DNA of 64,000 bases. Source: Arcicella rosea (GTDB lineage: Bacteria; Bacteroidota; Bacteroidia; Cytophagales; Spirosomataceae). The stretch lies in NCBI RefSeq assembly GCF_040543805.1, contig NZ_JBEUMS010000018.1:62001-126000 (forward strand), in the 5' to 3' direction. This document shows, in pieces, positions 1-8,810 of the stretch (position 1 is the stretch's first letter; each line of letters starts with the position of its first letter). The position numbers and the translations under genes were made by a program. The notes below the pieces were generated by a model. That model was not told where the DNA came from and did no database searches. It saw nothing but the letters and a program-made list of their open reading frames with translations.

Positions 1-12
1 TTAAAATTTATT

Positions 13-2256
13 TTACTCCACCACAATCTCATCTACAAACAACCAAGGTTTATCACCTGCACCTGTTGAATTGGCTGGAATTGTACCGAATGAATGGGCA
101 ATGATTTTGATAAACCTTAATGATTGTTGATTGAACGTTACTGGTAATGTAACAACACCTTCTTGTTGAGGAACGCTTACTTTTTGAGAAGTTATCTTTG
201 TGAAATTCACGCCATCTTTTGAACCTAAAATTTCTACTTCAGAAGGTATCCAAATCCAACTAGATGGTTTGTGGAAGAAACGGAATGTTGCTTTTTGAAT
301 AGAAACTTCTTTGCCAAAATCTAAAGTGCCTCCAAAGTCTAAACCATTCCAACCCAACCATTCTTCGTCACCAAATCTACTTTCTCCGCCAAACATACCA
401 TTTGTTAAAGCTTTTGCTCCGCCACGATTATAGCGTTGGTCGGCAGGAGTATCTAAATTAATTATTTTTCCTGTGGCTTTGTTATAAGTGATTTTTCTTG
501 TGATTTCATCGACTAATTTTCCTTTCATTACGGTAGAAGCCTTTACCGTACTACTTTCACGAATAGCAATTGGGCTTTTGTATTGAGCAGATGCTAAGGT
601 CGGACTTGTTCCATCTAAAGTATAATAAATAGGAGCGTTGCCATTATCACAATTGAAAGCTAATTGAATGGCATTGTCTGCCGTGGTTGACATGCTCGTT
701 TTGATTTCATAAAAATGTTTGGCATAATTTACTTGTCGATAATCCATGCGATTCAAATAACTGCTCAAACGGTTTAAGAAATGGTCATAATTTCTTGATT
801 CTTTCGTTGACCAATCTACTTCTGCTAAAGCGACCGCTCTAGGAAAAGTCATGTATTCCACATGTGAACCCACAGGTACTTGTTCTGTCCACAGGTTTGC
901 TTGTCCACCTAAAATATACTTTTCTTCTTCCTTTGTTAAGCCTTCTGGAATGGGTTCGAAACTATAAATTTTAGGTAAATTAATAAAACCACTAAAAGCC
1001 AAAGGTTCGTTCGGGTCTTCGGATTGATAATAATCTAAGTAGCAATGCGAAGTAGGAGAAATGATAGCTTGATGTTTTAATTTGGCAGCCGTTCCGCCAC
1101 TTTCAATACTTCTCCAAGCCATTACGGTTGCGTTGGGCGCTAAACCTCCATCCAGAATTTCATCCCAACCGATAATTTGTCTGCCTTTTTGATTGACGTG
1201 TTCTTCGATACTTTTGATAAAATCACTTTGTAGCTCATCAATACTTTTCAAGCCTTTTTCTTTGATTCTCTTCTGACAGTTCGGGCATTTATGCCAAGCA
1301 GTTTTTGAGGCTTCATCACCGCCAATATGAATGTATTTACTTGGAAAAATCTCCATTACTTCATCCAAAATATCATTGACAAAAGCAATTGATTCATCTT
1401 TCGGACAAAATTCTCCTTGTAATAATAATTGTTTGCCAGTGCTATCTAAACAAGCAAATTGCGGATAAGCCACCAAAGCAGCATTTGAATGTGCTGGAAC
1501 ATCAATTTCTGGGATAATCGTAATGAATCTTTCAGCAGCATATTTTACGATGTCTCGCATTTCATCTTGCGAATAAAAACCTTCGTTGGTTGACCATTGA
1601 GGTGATTTTGCTGTATGTAATAAAGGATATTTTTTACTTTCAAAACGAAAAGCTTGTCCGTCGGTAAGATGCCAATGAAAACGGTTGAGTTTTAATGCTG
1701 CCAATTCATCCAAGTACTTTTTAATAAAATCTACCTGCATAAAATGACGAGAAACATCCAACATGATACCTCTGTAAGGAAATCTTGGAGCATCTTCAAT
1801 CGTCAGAGCTGGAAGTTTACAGTCTATTTTTGAAGAGAAAGTACTCTTTTCAATTTCAGGAGGCAATAATTGTAAAATACTTTGTACGGCATAAAATACT
1901 CCAGAAGAATTGGTTGCTTTGATACTAACTTTTGAAGGAGAAATCTTTAAGAGATAAGCTTCTGGATTTGTAAGATTTTTATCCAATTCAATCACAATGC
2001 AATTTGCTTTGCTGATTTTTGTTTGAAAACTAAGATTAATACCTGCTGATTTTTGTAATTTCTCGGTGAGTGGTTTTAAAGCATTTTTTGTTTCAGCATT
2101 GTTCGTAAGGTTGATAATTTTTGTTTCTTTGTTGATTCGGAAGAAACCTTGCGATAGGCTAAGATGCTTTGGCAATGGAATAATATTGACTTGTGCTTGC
2201 GCAAATACTTTGCTAAGCGAGCAAAGACAAAGAAGTAAAAGAATGATACGATTCAT
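13..2256 (-). CDS. GH20 beta-N-acetylhexosaminidase, secreted
   Basis: This 747-aa exo-glycosidase should remove terminal GlcNAc/GalNAc residues from chitin-type or glycoprotein glycans by substrate-assisted catalysis. Residues 1-19 form a signal peptide ending near VFAQA. A GH20b-like domain lies at about 22-150, followed by a TIM barrel at about 155-500. The catalytic Asp-Glu pair sits in HIGGDE (D314, E315), and the upstream RGIMLDVSRHF and HWHLTDGQ blocks are standard for the family. The C-terminal 200 residues contain a chitobiase-type Ig-like segment (PIYYTLDGTSPT) and an F5/8 type C-like end (FIKIIAHSFG), so the protein is probably exported and carbohydrate-binding. It stands alone, convergent with nothing in view on its left. 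I am confident of the family; the natural substrate is inferred. Confidence 0.95.
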   Translation of the reverse strand: MNRIILLLLCLCSLSKVFAQAQVNIIPLPKHLSLSQGFFRINKETKIINLTNNAETKNALKPLTEKLQKSAGINLSFQTKISKANCIVIELDKNLTNPEAYLLKISPSKVSIKATNSSGVFYAVQSILQLLPPEIEKSTFSSKIDCKLPALTIEDAPRFPYRGIMLDVSRHFMQVDFIKKYLDELAALKLNRFHWHLTDGQAFRFESKKYPLLHTAKSPQWSTNEGFYSQDEMRDIVKYAAERFITIIPEIDVPAHSNAALVAYPQFACLDSTGKQLLLQGEFCPKDESIAFVNDILDEVMEIFPSKYIHIGGDEASKTAWHKCPNCQKRIKEKGLKSIDELQSDFIKSIEEHVNQKGRQIIGWDEILDGGLAPNATVMAWRSIESGGTAAKLKHQAIISPTSHCYLDYYQSEDPNEPLAFSGFINLPKIYSFEPIPEGLTKEEEKYILGGQANLWTEQVPVGSHVEYMTFPRAVALAEVDWSTKESRNYDHFLNRLSSYLNRMDYRQVNYAKHFYEIKTSMSTTADNAIQLAFNCDNGNAPIYYTLDGTSPTLASAQYKSPIAIRESSTVKASTVMKGKLVDEITRKITYNKATGKIINLDTPADQRYNRGGAKALTNGMFGGESRFGDEEWLGWNGLDFGGTLDFGKEVSIQKATFRFFHKPSSWIWIPSEVEILGSKDGVNFTKITSQKVSVPQQEGVVTLPVTFNQQSLRFIKIIAHSFGTIPANSTGAGDKPWLFVDEIVVE

Positions 2257-2409
2257 TTTAAATTGGATTGAAGTATTGTTGAATGAAATACTTGTGGATA
2301 ATGACTAAATTGAGAAGTAGAAATTTATAAAAAAATACTTATTAAAACTTGTCAACATTAAAATGAATGGCTTCTGAGGATAATCTTTAATTAATTAAGA
2401 TAGAATCGT

Positions 2410-2417
2410 ATTTTTGT
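2410..2417 (+). promoter_or_regulatory. possible -7 element upstream of the DUF3822-coaD pair
   Basis: TATTTTTG fits the Bacteroidota -7 consensus TAnnTTTG, 23 bp before the TTG start at 2441. No convincing -33 TTG sits at the expected distance, so this is tentative. Confidence 0.3.
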
Positions 2418-2440
2418 AAACATATTTTAATTAATTCCTT

Positions 2441-3307
2441 TTGAAAACAGATACTTTACATATTTTACCGAAAGTGAAATTCATTTCTCCATATTTTGAT
2501 GCTAAGAAAATCACTCAGTATCAACTTAGTATAGCGTTGTCGGAGACGTATTTTCATTATTGGGTAAAAGATTCGCTTGATAATTCACTGCTTGCTTTAG
2601 AAAGTTATCAATTGCCCGTTGAACCGCATTGCCATTCGATAGTTGCCAATTTAGAAATCATTTTTGCAGAACATGATTATTTGAAATCTTTGAAATGGAA
2701 AAACGTTTATATTTCAATTGATAATCATTCGTTCACATTGTTGCCTTTGTCATTGTTTAGAAAAGAATACACGAATAAGTATTTACAATTGGCAAAAGGG
2801 AAAATAATTGAAACAGACGAAGAAGTAAGAGTAAAAACACATGCTGATTTAGGCATTATTAATATTTATAGTAGCGAACGACAATTATTCAATTGGTTTG
2901 AAGAAGTTTATCCGCTTTTGAATTTAGAATATCAACATTTTGCTAGTCAGTTGATTGATTTTGCAGTTCGTTCTAGTAAAGCACAAACGGCTTTTCTACA
3001 TTTTGGAAAAGATAGTTTTACGATGGTGATTTCGATTAATGGTACTTTGAAGTTTTGTAATCGTTTTCATTATAAAACTTCAGAAGATTTAGTTTACTAT
3101 GTACTTTTTGTAATGAGTGAACTAGAAATTGAGCCAGACGAAATATTTATTAGATTGTATGGAAATGTTAATGCAGAATCGGTTGATTATTTATTGTTGA
3201 ATCAGTACTTACCTAAAGTGAAAATTGGAGATATAATTCATGAAAATCTATTAGAAAATCAAATAGAGGAACATCGTTATATTGGAATTTTAAATGTTGA
3301 ATTTTAA
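2441..3307 (+). CDS. DUF3822 family protein
   Basis: This 288-aa protein begins at a TTG codon; there is no in-frame ATG near the N-terminus, and the reading frame KTDTLHILPKVKF is the usual beginning for this family. It has no signal peptide or transmembrane segment. It resembles the Bacteroidota DUF3822 family, whose fold is actin/hexokinase-like by general knowledge but whose function is not established. It lies directly upstream of coaD, an order I recall as common in this phylum, and the 50-bp gap suggests co-transcription. No catalytic motif can be named from the sequence. Confidence 0.75.
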   Translation: MKTDTLHILPKVKFISPYFDAKKITQYQLSIALSETYFHYWVKDSLDNSLLALESYQLPVEPHCHSIVANLEIIFAEHDYLKSLKWKNVYISIDNHSFTLLPLSLFRKEYTNKYLQLAKGKIIETDEEVRVKTHADLGIINIYSSERQLFNWFEEVYPLLNLEYQHFASQLIDFAVRSSKAQTAFLHFGKDSFTMVISINGTLKFCNRFHYKTSEDLVYYVLFVMSELEIEPDEIFIRLYGNVNAESVDYLLLNQYLPKVKIGDIIHENLLENQIEEHRYIGILNVEF

Positions 3308-3357
3308 GCTTTACCATTCAGCATTCACAAATAAAAATTAATAAAACAAACAAGATC

Positions 3358-3816
3358 GTGCAGAAAAAAATCGCATTCTTCCCAGGTTCATTTGACCCTT
3401 TCACGAAAGGACATGAAGATATTGTTGTAAGAGCATTGTCGTTGTTTGATGAAATTATCATCGGAATTGGGCATAATAGCAGCAAAGCTCGCTATTTTCC
3501 AATCGAAAAAATGATTACTTGGATTGAGGAAACTTTTGAAGGAAAACCCGTAAAAGTTGTTGCCTACAATAACTTAACGGCAAATATTGCCAAAGAAATG
3601 GGTGCTAATTTTTTAGTAAGAGGACTCAGAAACACAACAGACTTTGAATATGAAAACTCTATTGCACAAGTAAATCGCTTTTTGGTGGATGGTTTAGAAA
3701 CCGTTTTTCTAATTACTTCTCCACACTTAGCACCCATTAGTTCAACTATTATTCGTGATTTGTATCGTTACGGAACCAATATTGATACCTTTTTACCTTA
3801 TAATATTAATAAGTAG
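3358..3816 (+). CDS. coaD: phosphopantetheine adenylyltransferase
   Basis: CoaD transfers AMP from ATP to 4'-phosphopantetheine, the penultimate step of coenzyme A synthesis, in the cytoplasm. The 152-aa length is normal. The nucleotidyltransferase signature GSFDPFTKGH lies at residues 9-18 (the T/HxGH motif), the conserved VRGLRNTTDFEYE block is at about 85-97, and the ISSTIIRDL motif is near 127. The start is GTG at 3358. The stop overlaps the end of the convergent marR gene by 11 bp, so the two 3' ends share sequence and there is no room for a separate terminator. Confidence 0.97.
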   Translation: MQKKIAFFPGSFDPFTKGHEDIVVRALSLFDEIIIGIGHNSSKARYFPIEKMITWIEETFEGKPVKVVAYNNLTANIAKEMGANFLVRGLRNTTDFEYENSIAQVNRFLVDGLETVFLITSPHLAPISSTIIRDLYRYGTNIDTFLPYNINK

Positions 3817-4345
3817 AAGGATTAGAATCTGCCAAATTCTGATTTAATAGACTTTTATCCGACATCAAAAGCGAATTGTTGTTATCATAATTGCTAACAA
3901 CATCTGATAAAATATTCTTGAGTTGCTCTACTTTTTCAAAACCAATTACTTCAGCAAATTTAGACTCAATATTAGCGGTACATTCTTTCCAATGTAACAT
4001 TGTACTAATGCCTTTATCACTTAGTTTAACAATAAGTGTACGGGCATCATTTGGATGTTTTTCAATACTCACAAAACCTTCGTCTTGTAATTCTTTCACT
4101 AATTTACTCATAGCTTGTTTGGTAACACCTGCCAACGAAGCCAGATTATTGATGTTAGAACCGTCTAAATCAATATGAATTAAAGCAACCATGTGCCCAA
4201 CTCTGAAATTAGTATAACCTTTTGCACGTAAAAATTCACTCGCAATTTCTCTTACTAAGCGATGGGACTTCGCAATCAAACGACCGATATGGCGATCTTT
4301 ATCTTGTTTAAAAAGATAGAGTTCCGATAATTTATCCTCATTCAT
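3806..4345 (-). CDS. MarR family transcriptional regulator
   Basis: This 179-aa regulator has a winged helix-turn-helix: the recognition region SNINNLASLAGVTKQAMSKL is at about 78-97 and the wing EGFVSIEKHPNDART follows. It is transcribed divergently from the EmrA/EmrB/TolC-type operon, the classic arrangement in which a MarR protein represses an efflux pump and is released by a small-molecule ligand. The intergenic region holds a palindrome that overlaps the efflux promoter (listed separately). The C-terminal tail of about 25 residues is Asn/Ser-rich and not conserved-looking. Function as efflux repressor is inferred from position. Confidence 0.9.
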   Translation of the reverse strand: MNEDKLSELYLFKQDKDRHIGRLIAKSHRLVREIASEFLRAKGYTNFRVGHMVALIHIDLDGSNINNLASLAGVTKQAMSKLVKELQDEGFVSIEKHPNDARTLIVKLSDKGISTMLHWKECTANIESKFAEVIGFEKVEQLKNILSDVVSNYDNNNSLLMSDKSLLNQNLADSNPSTY

Positions 4346-4444
4346 GGCTTTTTATGCAACACGATTTCAACGTGTTGTTGATTTTTATAAGTCTTTAATA
4401 TTGTTTGTATGGATTTAGGAGAATTGAATCTACTAAATTTTATA

Positions 4445-4474
4445 CAAAGATAACATAAAAAAAATAATTGTCAA
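4445..4474 (-). promoter_or_regulatory. marR promoter
   Basis: On the minus strand TTG (4474-4472) is followed after 19 nt by TATCTTTG (4452-4445), an exact match to the Bacteroidota sigma-ABfr consensus TTG-N19..21-TAnnTTTG. Confidence 0.65.
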
Positions 4475-4479
4475 TGTAC

Positions 4480-4511
4480 TTGACTAATTTAGTAAACTTA
4501 GTTTACCTTTG
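4480..4511 (+). promoter_or_regulatory. efflux operon promoter with overlapping MarR-type operator
   Basis: TTG (4480-4482) and TACCTTTG (4504-4511) are spaced by 21 nt, fitting the Bacteroidota promoter. The palindrome GTAAAC-TTA-GTTTAC (4492-4506) lies between and over these elements, where a bound repressor would block polymerase. It is the best candidate for the MarR operator. Confidence 0.6.
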
Positions 4512-4618
4512 TGTCGTCAAAAGATTTTATTGCCTGATTCTCACGGGCTTTTTACTCAAGAAAATCATTTTATTCAACGACTTAATCAATCATTATTACC
4601 TTAAAAATTATTAAAAGG

Positions 4619-5656
4619 ATGGAAAATCAAAATCCAATTAAAACTTATCTTCCTCGAATAATACTATTTTGTGTTTTAGCAGTAGGTTTATATTTAGGTT
4701 ATAGTAAATACCAATATGCACAAGCGCATGAGGATACAGACAATGCACAAGTAGAAACTTATTTTGTGCCAGTATTACCAAGAATGGCAGGTTATGTAAA
4801 GGCTGTCAATGTAAAAGATTATGATGTAGTGAAAAAAGACGAATTAATCTTAGAGATTGATTCAGACGAAGCAAAACTAGCTTTAGACGAAATGGAAGCT
4901 GATTTATTGCAAGCACAAACAGATGTTGAAAATGCGAAAGCGAACATTTCAAATTTGTCGATGACGGTTAAATCAAACGAAGCGAATCTGAAAGCTAATT
5001 ACTTACGCAAAGAAAAAGCGAGAAAAGATGCAGATCGTGATGCAGCTTTAGTTTCGGAAAATGCCATTACTCGTAAACAAGGCGATGATAGTAAGTCAGC
5101 TTATGAAGTATTGTCTGCACAGTACGAAGCGGGTTTGGCGGATATTTCTGCGGTGAAATCAAGAATGCCGATTCTTCAAGCGGCACTACACAAAGCTGAA
5201 GCTACTTTGGCAGTGAAAAAAGTGAAAATTGAACAACAAAAATTGAAACTTACTTATTCAAAAGTATATGCTCCAACTTCTGGAAGAATCGGAAAGAAAA
5301 GCGTAGAAGCAGGTCAATTTATTCAAGCTGGACAACCTTTGATGACCATCGTTCAAGATACTACTTTCTGGGTAGTAGCAAATTTCAAAGAAACACAAGT
5401 AAGTCGTTTGAAAATTGGTGGCGAAGCAGAATTAAAATTAGATGCTTATCCAAACAGAATTTTAAAGGGAAAAATCATTTCGATTGCAGAATCTACAGGT
5501 GCAAAAACATCTTTATTACCTCCTGATAATGCTTCTGGAAACTTTGTAAAAGTAACGCAACGTGTACCAGTGAAAATTGAAATCCATGATTTAGAAAAAA
5601 ACAAGGATATTCTAAGAGCAGGTCTTTCATTGGAAGTAAGTGTTGATGTAAAATAA
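4619..5656 (+). CDS. HlyD/EmrA-type membrane fusion protein
   Basis: This is the periplasmic adaptor of a tripartite drug efflux pump, linking the inner-membrane MFS transporter encoded next to the outer-membrane TolC protein. It has 345 aa: one N-terminal transmembrane anchor at about 12-30, the EmrA-typical HEDTDNAQVE block near 38-47, a lipoyl-like half motif, a long alpha-hairpin coiled coil (about 85-195), then the second lipoyl half (YAPTSGRIGKKSVEAGQFI) and a beta-barrel domain. AAAAGG sits directly before ATG. First gene of a three-gene operon (adaptor, MFS, TolC). Confidence 0.93.
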   Translation: MENQNPIKTYLPRIILFCVLAVGLYLGYSKYQYAQAHEDTDNAQVETYFVPVLPRMAGYVKAVNVKDYDVVKKDELILEIDSDEAKLALDEMEADLLQAQTDVENAKANISNLSMTVKSNEANLKANYLRKEKARKDADRDAALVSENAITRKQGDDSKSAYEVLSAQYEAGLADISAVKSRMPILQAALHKAEATLAVKKVKIEQQKLKLTYSKVYAPTSGRIGKKSVEAGQFIQAGQPLMTIVQDTTFWVVANFKETQVSRLKIGGEAELKLDAYPNRILKGKIISIAESTGAKTSLLPPDNASGNFVKVTQRVPVKIEIHDLEKNKDILRAGLSLEVSVDVK

Positions 5657-5757
5657 TGAGTGAATTAGTGATTTTAATTTATCTAAACTAATTCAATCAA
5701 AGCTGAAATAATCACTAAATCACTCATTCACTAACTCACAACTAACTGACTCACAAA
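5657..5757 (+). repeat. long word-repeat hairpin between efflux genes
   Basis: Immediately after the adaptor stop, TGAGTGAATTAGTGATT (5657-5673) pairs with AATCACTAAATCACTCA (5710-5726) with one mismatch. The right side carries further CACTNA words to about 5757. It fills the spacer ahead of the MFS gene and has the same design as the spacers at 16213, 20441, 43563 and 55044. Confidence 0.75.
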
Positions 5758-5770
5758 TAAAAAAAGAGAC

Positions 5771-7354
5771 ATGGCTGCTAAAACAGGATTTGCAAAATAT
5801 ATAATCGTTATCACGACGGTTACAGCAGCAATCATGGAATTGCTCGATACCACCATCGTGAACGTGGCACTCAATCAAATGGCGGGTTCTTTGGGCTCAA
5901 CGATTGAAGATGTTGCTTGGGTGATTACTTCTTACGCCATTGCCAACGTAATCATCATTCCTATGACGGGATTTTTAGGAGAGTATTTCGGTAGAAAAAC
6001 CTATTACCTTACTTCAATGGTACTTTTTGGAGTAGCTTCCTATTTTTGTGGTGCTTCTGATGGTTTATGGGAATTAGTTTTCTGGCGTTTTATTCAAGGA
6101 ATTGGTGGCGGAGCATTACTTTCTACGTCGCAAGCAATTTTATTTGATGCCTTCGACCCAAAAGATAGAGGAATAGCTTCTGGACTTTTTGGAATGGGGA
6201 TTGTACTTGGGCCAACATTAGGACCAGCCTTGGGCGGTTATATTCTTGAAACTTATAACTGGTCACAAATTTTTTATGTAAATATTCCGATTTGTGCGCT
6301 TGCTACGGTTTTAACACTGATTTATATTGATAGAAAAGAAGGTGAAGGCGAGCGTAAACAAGAAATTAAAATTGATTATATCGGAATTTTACTGCTCATT
6401 ATAGGTATTGGTGCATTACAATTTGTATTAGAAAAAGGAGAATCGGAAGACTGGTTTGAATCAAGAATGATTGTTACCGTTAGTTTGATGGCAGCTGTTG
6501 GTATCATCGGTTTTGTTTGGCATGAACTCCACACCGAACATCCAGTAGTGAATTTAGGCATTTTTAAATATAGAATTTTTGCTTTTTCTACGATGTTCAA
6601 TTTGGTTTCAGGTTTAGGTTTGTTTACTTCTGCTTTTGTGTATCCAGTTTTGGTACAAAGAGTAAACGGTTTTACGCCACTTGAAGCTGGGATTTCATTA
6701 GTCGCACCAACGATGGCAGCCGTAATTCTTTTTCCGATAATTGGTAAAAGAATGGGAGCAGGCGCTTCGCCAATTCCTTTTATGATTGCAGGAATTTGCT
6801 TTTTTGTCTTCTTCGGTTTTTACAGTGGAACAGCTACGCCAGACATGGGCAAATGGGATTTTTTTCCGATGCAAATTTGTAGAACCATAGGTATTTCATT
6901 ATTACAATTACCACTCATCAATCAAGCTGTAGCAGGTTTAAAGCCGAAGGAATATCCAGCAGGCATTGCACTTTCGAACATGATTCGTCAACTAGGTGGT
7001 GCTTTTGGAATTGCTTTGGCTAATAACTTTGCTACGAATCGTGCGGCGCAACACCGTTCAGATTTAATGGCAAATATGAGTACCGATAACCCACTTTTCA
7101 ATGAAAGAGTAGCCAATGCCACCAAAAACATGATAGCATCAACAGGCGATACTTTCAATGCTGCTGCAATGGCATATAAACAATTAGAAGCTGCGGTAGC
7201 TCGTCAGGCGTATTACTTGGCTTATTTAGATACTTTTAGATTGATTTCTATCTTCTTTATTTGCTTACTTCCTTTTGTGTTTTTACTAAGAACCAAGAAG
7301 TTGTCGCCAGAAGAAGCCGCTGCTATGGCAAAAGCTGCTGCGGAAAGTCATTAA
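5771..7354 (+). CDS. DHA2 family MFS drug transporter (EmrB/QacA type)
   Basis: This 527-aa proton-driven exporter has about 14 predicted transmembrane segments, which is normal for the DHA2 subfamily. Motif D1, LDTTIVNVALNQMAGS, is in TM1 (about 24-39). The motif A region GEYFGRKTYY follows TM2, and motif C (GIVLGPTLGPALGG) is in TM5. The C-terminus is a short cytosolic Ala/Glu-rich tail. With the preceding adaptor and following TolC protein it should move toxic hydrophobic compounds or dyes straight out of the cell; the actual substrate cannot be read from sequence. The start ATG follows AAAAAGAGAC. Confidence 0.95.
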   Translation: MAAKTGFAKYIIVITTVTAAIMELLDTTIVNVALNQMAGSLGSTIEDVAWVITSYAIANVIIIPMTGFLGEYFGRKTYYLTSMVLFGVASYFCGASDGLWELVFWRFIQGIGGGALLSTSQAILFDAFDPKDRGIASGLFGMGIVLGPTLGPALGGYILETYNWSQIFYVNIPICALATVLTLIYIDRKEGEGERKQEIKIDYIGILLLIIGIGALQFVLEKGESEDWFESRMIVTVSLMAAVGIIGFVWHELHTEHPVVNLGIFKYRIFAFSTMFNLVSGLGLFTSAFVYPVLVQRVNGFTPLEAGISLVAPTMAAVILFPIIGKRMGAGASPIPFMIAGICFFVFFGFYSGTATPDMGKWDFFPMQICRTIGISLLQLPLINQAVAGLKPKEYPAGIALSNMIRQLGGAFGIALANNFATNRAAQHRSDLMANMSTDNPLFNERVANATKNMIASTGDTFNAAAMAYKQLEAAVARQAYYLAYLDTFRLISIFFICLLPFVFLLRTKKLSPEEAAAMAKAAAESH

Positions 7355-7432
7355 TATTTTGGAGTTGAGGTTTCGGGTTGTGGAATCATCTTCTCAATTT
7401 TTAATTCATGAACTTGATTAATTTTTCAAACA

Positions 7433-8767
7433 ATGAAAATCAACAATAATTATATCGCTTCGTTTTTACTTTTTGCCGAAATATTGGTAGGACAAGAAGT
7501 ATCAGCGCAAGAAAAAACCGATGAGACACTCAAACAATTGGTGCGTTCAGCCATTGAGTATGCTCCGAAAATCAAGGAACAGCAACAAATGGTTTCTATT
7601 GGTGATTATCGTACCAAAGTACAAGAATCAGCTTTGAAACCACAGATTCAGTCTGAAATTGGAGTAACCCGAATTGACCCAGTTGCCAAAGCTACTTTTG
7701 CTACGACCAGTTTGCAGTTTCAACCTAATATGAATTACAATGCAAATATTGGTGCAAACTATGTATTGTACGATTGGGGAAAACAAGCTATCAATATCGA
7801 GAAATCTAAATTAGAAACTGAACTTTCTAAAACGGGTGTTGAAGGTTTAAAGAACATTTATGCTTACCAAGTAGCAAATTTGTATTACGGAATTATTTAT
7901 ACGCAAAAAGCAATTGAAGTACAAAAAGAGCAATTGAAATTGGTAGAGGATAACGGTAAAATTATCGGAGACCGATTAAAACAAGGCGATGCTTTGGATT
8001 ATGACCAAGTGACGATTCAGGTAAGATATAAAAATGCTGAAACTCGTTTATCGGATTTACAAAGTCAATTAGAACGCCAGTATATTTATCTTTCTTCGCT
8101 CATCGGAAAAGATGCTCATGGAGTAATTCCAAACAATGCAGATTTCAATTTGGGACTAGCGTCACTTAGCACTGAAGAAGCTTTGAATCAAGCTCAAAAC
8201 AGTAATTTTGATTTAAAAACCTTGAAAGACAGAGATTTAATTGCTGAGCGTGAAGTAAAAATTGCCAAAATGGGTTCCGCACCTTATATCGCTGCGAATG
8301 CTTCTTTGGGCTTGAGAAATGGATATTTACCAAGAATTAACGGAGAAATTCCTCCAATTTCTGATGATTTTAAATTCGGAAGTACTGTAGGTGTGAAATT
8401 GACAATTCCTGTTTATTCAGGAAATAAAACGGCTCATCAAACTGAAATTGCGAGATTGAATCGTGAAATGTTAAAATACACTGCAGAAGTAACCAATCAG
8501 AATTTGAAGCGTGATTTAGAAGCTGCTCAGAACGATTATAACACCGCAAAAAACAAATTAGATTTATCTGAACGTAACGTTTTTCAAGCACAATATGCTT
8601 TGAAATTAGCCAACGCTCGTTTTAAAAATGGCGTAATTACCAATGTGGAAATTGAAGCTTCGCAAACGGCTTTAAGAGAAGCACAACTTACTCAGTTACA
8701 ATATCAGTATCAAATGTCGATTGCTCAATTAGAACTTAATCGTTTGACGGGAATCAAATTTTGGTAA
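7433..8767 (+). CDS. TolC family outer membrane efflux protein
   Basis: This 444-aa outer-membrane channel has a signal peptide (about 1-25, ending VSAQE). The two-fold repeated OEP domains are rich in long helices with the usual TolC-like signature of alternating beta hairpins (about 95-120 and 305-335) and helical barrels. It closes the operon and supplies the exit duct for the EmrA/EmrB-type pump. Two-domain symmetry is visible in the paired segments around YQVANLYYGIIY and LKLANARFKNGV. No lipid-attachment cysteine is seen. Confidence 0.92.
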   Translation: MKINNNYIASFLLFAEILVGQEVSAQEKTDETLKQLVRSAIEYAPKIKEQQQMVSIGDYRTKVQESALKPQIQSEIGVTRIDPVAKATFATTSLQFQPNMNYNANIGANYVLYDWGKQAINIEKSKLETELSKTGVEGLKNIYAYQVANLYYGIIYTQKAIEVQKEQLKLVEDNGKIIGDRLKQGDALDYDQVTIQVRYKNAETRLSDLQSQLERQYIYLSSLIGKDAHGVIPNNADFNLGLASLSTEEALNQAQNSNFDLKTLKDRDLIAEREVKIAKMGSAPYIAANASLGLRNGYLPRINGEIPPISDDFKFGSTVGVKLTIPVYSGNKTAHQTEIARLNREMLKYTAEVTNQNLKRDLEAAQNDYNTAKNKLDLSERNVFQAQYALKLANARFKNGVITNVEIEASQTALREAQLTQLQYQYQMSIAQLELNRLTGIKFW

Positions 8768-8772
8768 ATAAC

Positions 8773-8805
8773 TTGAGACTGACTATCTTGTTTAGTCAGT
8801 CTCAA
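8773..8805 (+). terminator. 13-bp perfect hairpin after the TolC gene
   Basis: TTGAGACTGACTA (8773-8785) and TAGTCAGTCTCAA (8793-8805) form a perfect stem with a 7-nt loop. No T run follows and the next start codon is only 5 bp away. It may be a weak terminator, a processing site, or a structure limiting translation of the next gene. Confidence 0.55.
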
Positions 8806-8810
8806 ATTCA

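Noticed and set aside
2066..2308. 80-aa plus-strand ORF overlapping the hexosaminidase start
   Set aside because: Antisense to the signal-peptide region of a clear GH20 gene, with no family resemblance.
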